Assembly (NCBI GenBank): GCA_000320605.2
Contig: KB445794.1
Span: forward strand, 1,398,033-1,462,032
DNA length: 64,000 nucleotides
Direction of reading: 5' to 3'
Origin: Gelatoporia subvermispora B
Lineage: Eukaryota > Basidiomycota > Agaricomycetes > Polyporales > Gelatoporiaceae
The notes beneath the pieces are model-generated. The model searched no databases. It worked only from the letters and a program-made list of their open reading frames with translations, and had not been told where the DNA came from. Of the stretch, positions 56,552 to 64,000 are shown piece after piece. A program made the translations under genes and the position numbers. Every line of letters starts with the position of its first letter. The first letter of the stretch is position 1.

Positions 56552-59198
56552 TGCGACGTAGGTCTTCATGTCCGCTACCCCTGATTTAACGCGCTGATGC
56601 TTCTGTGGTGCCTTTGCAGGCTGGAGCACACCGTTGATCCCGTCGTTTGCTGTAAAATACAGTGACAGTGATGATACATTCTGTAGACATACATCGCTAT
56701 CGCATGCGTCGTCGCTCTGTTGTCAAATTGCTATAGATAATGTGGTATATTTAAGCGCTTCAGTGTGGGCTTCCACGCTGAGAATCTAATACGAACCTGC
56801 AGACGCACTAGCGTGCTTCTCCGATCGAGCTGCATCTCCCGTCTTCCACGCAGAAGTTCTGTGCCCTGGGTTTGATAATGACTACGCTGTCAACTTCTGC
56901 CTCGTGGCGTCCAATTGCCGCCGTGGGCTTCTACTCTGGACCAACTGCTGCGAACTGACGAGCGCCCTTTACTAAGAAACTTGCTCCAGTATCCTCGTAG
57001 TTGAGAACGTCGAATCCGAGGAACATGGGATTCGCGCGAAGCCTGGATGATCCTCGGCTATGTCAAGGCGGTAGTCACACGCGCTGTGAACATGCCGTTG
57101 CTGGGATGTCTTGGAACTCATCGCTTCCTCTCAATGCACACCACTTGGCAGCTGCCACCGTAAGCTCTGGGTGCTCATGCTACTTTCGGCATAAATTCCA
57201 TGCTGGTGTCTGGGATATTGACAGCGTCCGCATGCCGTCGTGAGGCAGTCGCGGAATCCTGTGAATTATGGTATTTGGGAAATTCTTTCAGCGGGCTAGG
57301 CAACTTACCTCTGGGCGCAGCGACCTGCACAGTAGGGTCATCAGACACTTAACGATGGCCATCAAGTGCGAAGCAGGTCGTCCTATGCGAAAATGTGGTC
57401 GCCGCCAGCCGCGGAAGGCCTAGGCATGGCGCAGATGCCGCCCCCTCTGGCATCGCCTGGTGATGCGCCCACCTTGTGCTGCGTGTGCTACGTAGGCATG
57501 TACGGACACATCACTCAGGCTAATGTTCATGGAAGAACTGCGCACATGGTCCCAGGCCTCCCTCGGCATGCTACATGTCCTCGGCTTTGACTTCGGTGCG
57601 TGATACATGCTCTGGTGAGTCATCATGAAATACGGCATATGCAAAAACCACATTTCGATTCCACGCATGGCGTTGTGGAAAGACAGACATGAGAGGCGCG
57701 CACACGACTGGTGAGTGTGGCACGGCGCTCGGCTGATAGAGCGATGGGCTGACGCAGCTGGCTTCCCAGTCGCAGTCGCGAGGTGAGTCCTGTGCAAAGC
57801 AACCTGGGCTTGGAGCCCGACGGACGCTTATATGACTTGTTTCAAAGCGGCCGAGGCAGTGCGCGATTCTCACGAATTGCATATACCAAGACTCTCGTTA
57901 CAGGACGAGCAAGAAAAGGTCAGCTCTGCCAAGAAGCATTACACGAAAGTAGACTTTCGCAGCGCTGGATGTCCATTTCACAGCTAACTCCTCCCTACAA
58001 CAGTACTAGCATGGATCATATCCCAGCATCTTCGTTGTATATCACCTGAACTATAGTTATATCACGAAGCGCACACTGATGGCTGCGTAGAGCTACGATC
58101 ACGCTGATAGTGCCCTATTAGAGATAGCAACCGGGGTCTCGCCCGATCTCTCGCGCACATCGCAGGTCTCCGGCGGACATGCATTGGTATCCATGGCTCG
58201 CGCACACGCTGGGTCACCGGCAGGCGGCTCACTCTCGCGGGCCGTATGCCAGGAACGGAGCCGCATGCAGCAAAGATTAGAGTCCAGCTTTATTCGGGAT
58301 CCGGGAGGTCTAGTCTGAGGGATGCTCATGAAACTTGCTGACCATCAGGACCGTGGTGGCAGGTCAGTCAGTCAAACAGTTTGTCAGAACTGTGGCCCGA
58401 TGAACGGAACATACTATCATTGACTTGTCATGTGCTCAAGCTCCGATCACTTCTAAGTCTGAAGTACAATTTGTCCAGCTCAGAGGCACAGGCATTCGAG
58501 TTCATATTGAGGTCCTGCAGCATGTTTGGAAGACTGAAGAGTCGCAAGAGTCGTCCTGACAAGCACCCCTTGGCAAGGCACCACTCCACCGGTATGATGA
58601 CAGGACAAGCGCGGCCTACTTTATGTTCGGATACGTGATCGGATAATCATGGGAGAGTATCTGAACCGTCGCTGAGTTTCGTGAGCACCAATCGAGGCGA
58701 TGATCATGCTGCTGTCTTCCAAAACGTGCCTCGGTGGCGCAAGCAAGCGAGAAGATGGATGGAAAGCGGGAAGTTGCTCGTCGCACGGCGCAGTTCTGCA
58801 CATGCCGCCATCAAAGACTGTCAGGCCAAGTAAAATTATCTCGAGAAAATAGTACGCGAAAAGGGGTGACAGTTATTGCAAGCGCTCGAAATGGAAAGTC
58901 ATCTCGAGTCCGACGCGTCTGTGGCGCTCTGGTCGCGCGCGTAGATCTTGCCGCGACTCTCAACATCCGGGACCAGTCCTTTGCCCATCTTTTCCCCGTC
59001 ACGCACCAAAAGCGTCGGTAACATGCCCATTTGACGGGGATTATTAACCGTTACAGGTGAGTGCCCTAGAACGTGTTGCTGCACGTGTGGTGAGGCTCAT
59101 GTCCAGACCTCGCATAGTGCGGCGTCCGCTGAACGATGATCGCATAGACCAACATTCTGAAGCAGCATCACCGGACCCGACGCTTAGTTCTAGAATAG
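56552..59198. other. gene-poor spacer, nothing recognised
   Basis: About 2.6 kb without a supportable gene or repeat. Open frames are short and lack motifs or splice continuations. Confidence 0.45.
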
Positions 59199-62100
59199 AT
59201 GGCTGTTCCTACCGCTCTGAGTCTGCCGGCCGTGTGGGCACCGCCTTCAGCCAAGTGTCTACAGTGGTCGGGCGACGGCCAAATACTCCTGGTGACCAGG
59301 AGTGCAGTGTACATCCTGGTATTTCTCACTATCGCTGCGCATGTTGTTGAGCTGTACATGACTCGTTATCGTCAGACTCCCGACGCCGGAGTGCGCGTCG
59401 GTGCAACATCCATCATCAGACAAGCGCCCGAGCTCGAGGACTCGCAATATGGCATCAAACAGCTTGGTTGGCTAAGGACCATGATAGAATACGACAAGAC
59501 GCTTGCTTATTATTGGCCAGCCGAATGTCAAGGTAAATTACATTACTGCGATTTGTATGGGAAATTGAGGCATTTCAGAATGGGGTACAATCTCCCTCGG
59601 CTCTGTCGACCCCACACTACGCGCTGTAACACCATCTCCAAGTAATCTAACAGATAATGCCTGGTAAGTGAATCTTGCACCTGAAACAAGTAAAAAGTAC
59701 CGATGGCAAGTCGCTAACTAACAGCTGCCTGATCGCTGTGCTTAACTCCAACATGGAGCTAACCATATGGGGACCGGGACGGGATCAAATCAGAGGTAAA
59801 TGGACGAAGGTAACATCGTTTGAGAGTCCTCGAGAAGTGCGCTGATGACGCCCTCTTAGTTTGTGGACGTCACGGCATATCTACGGGAGTCGCTCCCGCA
59901 AGACTCCGCGGACAATGTATTGGCCAGGACATTGCAGGCACAGGCTACATGTGCGTCAAATGAGAATGATGAAGGAACATGATGGACGCTGACTGATATG
60001 CCGTTGACAGGCATTGAGTGGTCGCCGCAGGCGGATTTCAATCTCTCTCCGACGCCTAAGATCGATGGGTCGCTACTCGCTACCGGAAATCGAGCTGGAT
60101 GCGTGGTACTTCTCCGGTGAGCATCTCCTCTGCGTATTCATACAATACTAGAATCCTTCTCAGTTGTCTCCGCGATGCTACGCTTAACTATGCGGTTTCG
60201 TCTGTGGCTGTTCTCCCTATCGTCAATCGATCGCTCAATCACCTCGCCTGGTCCCCGTGGAGAACGGCTGACAACACAAACGGAATTTGTGCGTCCGTAA
60301 TTGTGGGGGCTAATCAAAAAGGCTGATATGTGTGCTGCCCTTAGGTGAGGCATACCTGGCATGTGGTGCTGGCGATGGTTCCATCACCATCGTAAAAGTC
60401 ACTCAAACCTTACAATGCACCTCATCTGTCACCACAAATAGCGAGATTACAGCGTCTGTTGAAATTCAGGACGAATTGGCCAATGAACATGACGGGCGCA
60501 TCATCACGGGAATGAAATGGCTGTACTCGCCTAGACGGGGCGTAAGTGTAGCCGTCTATTCGGGGGTTTCTGTGTTATTGAACAATCTCTACATACAGCC
60601 GATGCTTGTATACTGTAAACCCGGTCTCCTCAACCTTTGGTCCGGCGACACAGCGCATGATCTTTGGTCAGGCCGGCGCAGTTTTGCCCTCGAGACCCAG
60701 AAGCTATGTGGCGGGTCATCTCCGCTCTGTCCAGTATCAGGCATAGAATACTCAACGAGCAAAGACTCCCTGGTGATTTCGCTCTCGGACGGATCTTTGC
60801 ATGTGCTCCGCAGTGTCTCTCTCGAACCCCAGTGGGACAACCAGTTCTCCGATGATGGACTTGCCGGTCCGCGAATGTCTGCGGTCGCGCGTGCGGTGTT
60901 TCGTCAGGTTGAACCGGAGACAGTTCAAGCCAAAGATGTACAAAGCATCTACGGCATGGCCTCGTACGATGGACAGGGGACGTACGTCTGGATCCACGAG
61001 TACGTCGGCTCGCATATCAATAGCGCTCTCACTCTCACAGGCTTGCAGAGGGTGTCGTCCGACAGACTTCAGCTACAAGCATGATGCTAGACATACCAGC
61101 ATGTTCGTAGTGGCTCAACTATGGCCAGGCAGCGATGCCGAGATCTTTCAGGCAATAAAAGAGCGATTAACCATCGCGACGTCAGGTATGAGCGAGATGT
61201 CATCTCGCGTGAGACTTTCGGGCCCATTCAGTGGACAGTTAGCGGCGAAACACCTCTGGCTATGCTCCGGCCAGCGTTTTTGCACCTCCGGGATCATTCC
61301 AGGCTCCTTGAGCTCCGCACAGGCCTCGTCGAGATCATCCAGCATCCAGAAGCCTCAACAGAGGGCGCCAATATTTCATTACAATCCTATTCTGGTGATT
61401 TGACGCCTGACGTGCGTCAGGAGTTGAGAAGCAGCCTGTCAACCCATCTGTTCGGCTGGGCATCGGTGCAATCCTATCGTATGCGATTGTCCCTGGCTGA
61501 CTTTTGTCAGGTCAGCCGACAGCTCACTGATTGCTCTCACGCGCGCCCTGACCTGGTCGTTTAGAGACACACGGATGATCAGACTCTCCAGAACGAGTTC
61601 GGACGCGCAGCCCAAGCTCTATTGTCGTCAATATCACATCATGTTCTACAAATCATCATTCGACATGCAGTAGCCGTTCTGCCGCTCCTCACAGGTTCGT
61701 TTCACAGGCGATTTCATACACCTGAGCTCACGCCCATCGAACAGCGGACGATGTGCCATTCATTTTGCGGATTGTCGTTCAGGCGTCCCTTCTCGGCTCA
61801 CCGCCTGATCTCGAACGAGAAGCGAGCGATCTCTCGGTGAAAGTAAGGTCGAAACTCGAGCAAGATGCAGGCGGCGCCGCGGATCTTGGACTCAATGAGC
61901 TATGCCCAGCGTGCCATGCCCAGATAACGCTCGAGAACATAGGGTCCGCGACTTGTCCCAATGGGCACACCTGGGGTAAGAATTCGCGAGGATGTCTGGG
62001 CTCCCGATTTCACTCCTGACCCTCCCATCTGCAGCTCGGTGCTCGATCACGTCTTTCGTGCTATGCACGCCTTTAGTCCGCACGTGCATTGGCTGCGGAC

Positions 62101-62246
62101 GCAAAGCGTTTCTCCCGCCAGGGCAGGATGCTCGACATCAGGCCTCATTGCCAGATAGCGCACGCAGAAGCTGGCTAGTGCATGATCTTCTTGATGCCTC
62201 GCGGCGTTGCTTATGGTGCGGCAACAACTTCGTGACCCTTGTTTGA
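59199..62246 (+). CDS. TFIIIC 90-kDa-type subunit with zinc module
   Basis: A subunit of the RNA polymerase III factor TFIIIC, which binds tRNA gene promoters. The N-terminal part is a WD40-like propeller. Early exons read CLQWSGDGQILLVTRSAVYIL, then TPDAGVRVGATSI, and later blades include NLTDNAW, AVLNSNMELTIWGPG and LNHLAWSPW, up to SLSDGSLHVLRSV. The middle part is helical. The C-terminal zinc module has CPACHAQI, CPNGHTW, TCIGCGRKA and CLWCGNNFVTLV, with paired cysteines expected for the TFIIIC zinc-finger domain. At least nine introns are needed; the one before GCRPTDFSYKHDARH (acceptor TTGCAG near 61048) and the one before VSGETPLAM (acceptor near 61229) restore the frame. The start ATG gives MAVPTALSLPAVW. 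Confidence 0.84.
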
Positions 62247-62379
62247 TGTAACTTGCTTCTCCCTGCCATGTATCACTATGTCGCCGTGTTGACCATGCTC
62301 ACTTTCAAATGAGAAGCAGCAGGTCCGACCCCGATGAAATGAGGGCGAACATCAGGGTGCTATGTGGCCTTGTGTGGCT

Positions 62380-64000
62380 CTAGCCTATAAGCGCCTGCAG
62401 TTTCCCAAAGTCAGGGGTGCCCAATCCAGTGATCTGGTGTGCGGGCGTATCTGATTCAGCAATCAACGGCGACGCGATAATTCGGAGGGACATACCGGAT
62501 CCCACCCTGTGCCAGCTGAGAACCCGTTGGTATCGCACCCCGGGTTGGAGCCAGAAGTGATGTCGTTCAGGCCCGCAGCCCCGGTGGAGTAGAGAAGCGG
62601 GTTTAGGAAGCCCAAGGGTGCGTTGCCGTTCGCGAGGCGGAAGTCGTTCAGCAGAGCAACGACGCCGGCGAACGTCTATGAATGCGGTGCATCGGCCGTC
62701 GTGAGTATATGACACATTTGCGCGACTGCGCAATTCTTACCGGTGAGCTTGCACTGGTCCCTGCTACGGATTCCACCCTCCCGCCGATGACAACTTGGAA
62801 ACCTTCACCTTGTGCAGAGACATCAGGATACGCCCTTCCGGAAACACTGCGGCGCGTTGCGAGTGAGCACAAGGTTTCATCAATCATCTCGATGCGGCTT
62901 ACTTGAAAAGACCGGCATTGGTAGTGCCAAGCTTGGTAAGGAAAGCCGAGACTGCCGTGGACTGATAACTATGCGCCGCACACATTTTAAGAAGGCGATG
63001 ATCAGATCGGGCCGACTAACGCACCTCGGCTGCGCAAAGTAGTTGGAAAACCCGCCTCCAGAAAAGCTAATACCCTCCTCGGGGACCCGGAACGTGGCGC
63101 CCACCGTCGTGACAAACGGACAGCTCGCTGGGAAGTTGGGTTGGAAGCGCTGCGTGTTCGTGCCGTCGTTCGAGAGGCAATCACCAGCGCCGACACCGTC
63201 GTCGCCGCTGCTGAACATGATGCTAACACCACGGGCGCCGAGCTGCGCGAACATGTTGCACACGCTTGTCGCGTAGTCCAACGGTACCTGAGCGAGCTAT
63301 CAGCACTTCATACCTTGTTGCGACGACCAATACCCACTGTCTGCTCGTCATCTCCGTAACTTGTTGTGAACTGAAACAATTCAGTGGCGAGTCAGCGGTG
63401 ACAACTCCGGTGTTCGGCAAGGCGGCAAGGTACACTCACGGTCTGCGGAACGTCACTCTGAGCAAGGATGAAGTTCAGGAAATCGAGATATGGTTCGTTC
63501 GTATTTGTCGGGGTATTATCATCCGGGATGAATGGCGGGGAACCACCGGTACTGTGGGAAAACGTTTAGAAACTTAGTTTTCGACGTGATGTGGTGCTCT
63601 GACCTAAAGTAAATGTTCGGAGTTGGGAAAGACATGCCATCGGCATATTGGATGTCCAGATTGGCCTAAATGGGCGGTGAGTGCAGTGCGCCGGAATGCA
63701 GAGAAATACGCGTTACCTCCACGCCGGGTTCCGATTGCGAATTTTCCCCGCCGTTCACGAGAACGACCGTGAAATTCGAGCCGACGGCATCGGTCCTGAA
63801 TCGCTCAAAGAATGTCTGCGAAACATTCGTTATTGTCACGGCTCCCTGAGAGGTCGGTACATTCTTACTTGTAGATCCGCGAAGTTCGCAAACTCCTCCA
63901 AGTAGCCACAGATTCCGAGCTTGTTGACCGCAGTCGCAGTGGGCGTGTACGACGTAGTGTTATACAACGCACGGAGACAGGACGGAGTGATGGTCGTCGA
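62380..64000 (-). CDS. sedolisin-family (S53) peptidase, 5' part outside window
   Basis: An acid serine-carboxyl peptidase of the tripeptidyl-peptidase type, normally secreted or vacuolar. The window holds the C-terminal two thirds or less. Reading from the right edge: [20 protein letters not shown], then [38 protein letters not shown] with the conserved SSGD, and [14 protein letters not shown]. The catalytic serine is in [23 protein letters not shown] and [13 protein letters not shown], with the calcium-site Asp, are followed by [21 protein letters not shown] at the end. Introns are about 50-70 nt. The propeptide and the catalytic Glu/Asp pair would lie beyond the window. No damage is seen in the visible part. 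Confidence 0.88.

Overview
The window is nuclear DNA of a filamentous basidiomycete, most likely an Agaricomycete of the wood-decay type. The evidence is dense splicing by short GT-AG introns (mostly 45-70 nt), genes packed on both strands, and a typical mushroom gene set: PAK kinase, Tel1, TFIIIC with a C-terminal zinc module, a cytochrome P450, a sedolisin and a MYND-finger protein. The exact species cannot be told from the sequence alone. No mobile element, CRISPR array, rRNA or convincing tRNA was found.

Layout. 1.9-7.2 kb: a small protein made of two CRIB (Cdc42/Rac-binding) modules, a Sos7-like kinetochore protein on the minus strand, and a Ste20/PAK kinase that carries the same CRIB module. 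7.7-17.4 kb: one very large minus-strand gene for the DNA-damage kinase Tel1/ATM, ending in a FATC tail split by the last intron. 17.4-22.7 kb: a gene-poor stretch holding one 109-aa protein of unknown family (19.6 kb). 22.7-28.3 kb: an unknown Ser/Pro-rich protein, a 4EHP-like eIF4E, and Kei1 (regulatory subunit of inositol phosphorylceramide synthase); the last two start from a 225-bp divergent promoter. 28.3-33 kb: a second gene-poor stretch with the paralogue of the 109-aa protein (110 aa, opposite strand), whose promoter and leader are also conserved. 33-41.4 kb: a Sly41-like triose-phosphate-type transporter, a CUE/DUF1771/SMR protein, and a P450 preceded by a perfect 19-bp palindrome and a TATA box. 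41.9-54.8 kb: a chromatin and RNA neighbourhood, with a KAT14/ATAC2-like acetyltransferase meeting a Sir2/Hst1 deacetylase tail to tail (20 bp between stops), a nuclear-looking unknown protein, a fungal membrane/coiled-coil protein, an HP1 homologue with an AT-hook-like hinge, and the exon-junction-complex protein Y14. 55.8-64 kb: a MYND-finger protein, a TFIIIC subunit, and the 3' part of a sedolisin running off the right edge.

Genes were modelled by reading splice sites by eye. Several apparent in-frame stops (P450, acetyltransferase, eIF4E, Y14) disappear once introns are placed, so I see no certain pseudogene. The items most worth a second look are the two-copy unknown family with its shared promoter block, the kinase-less tandem-CRIB protein beside the PAK gene, the overlapping-tail acetyltransferase/deacetylase pair, and the palindrome in front of the P450.
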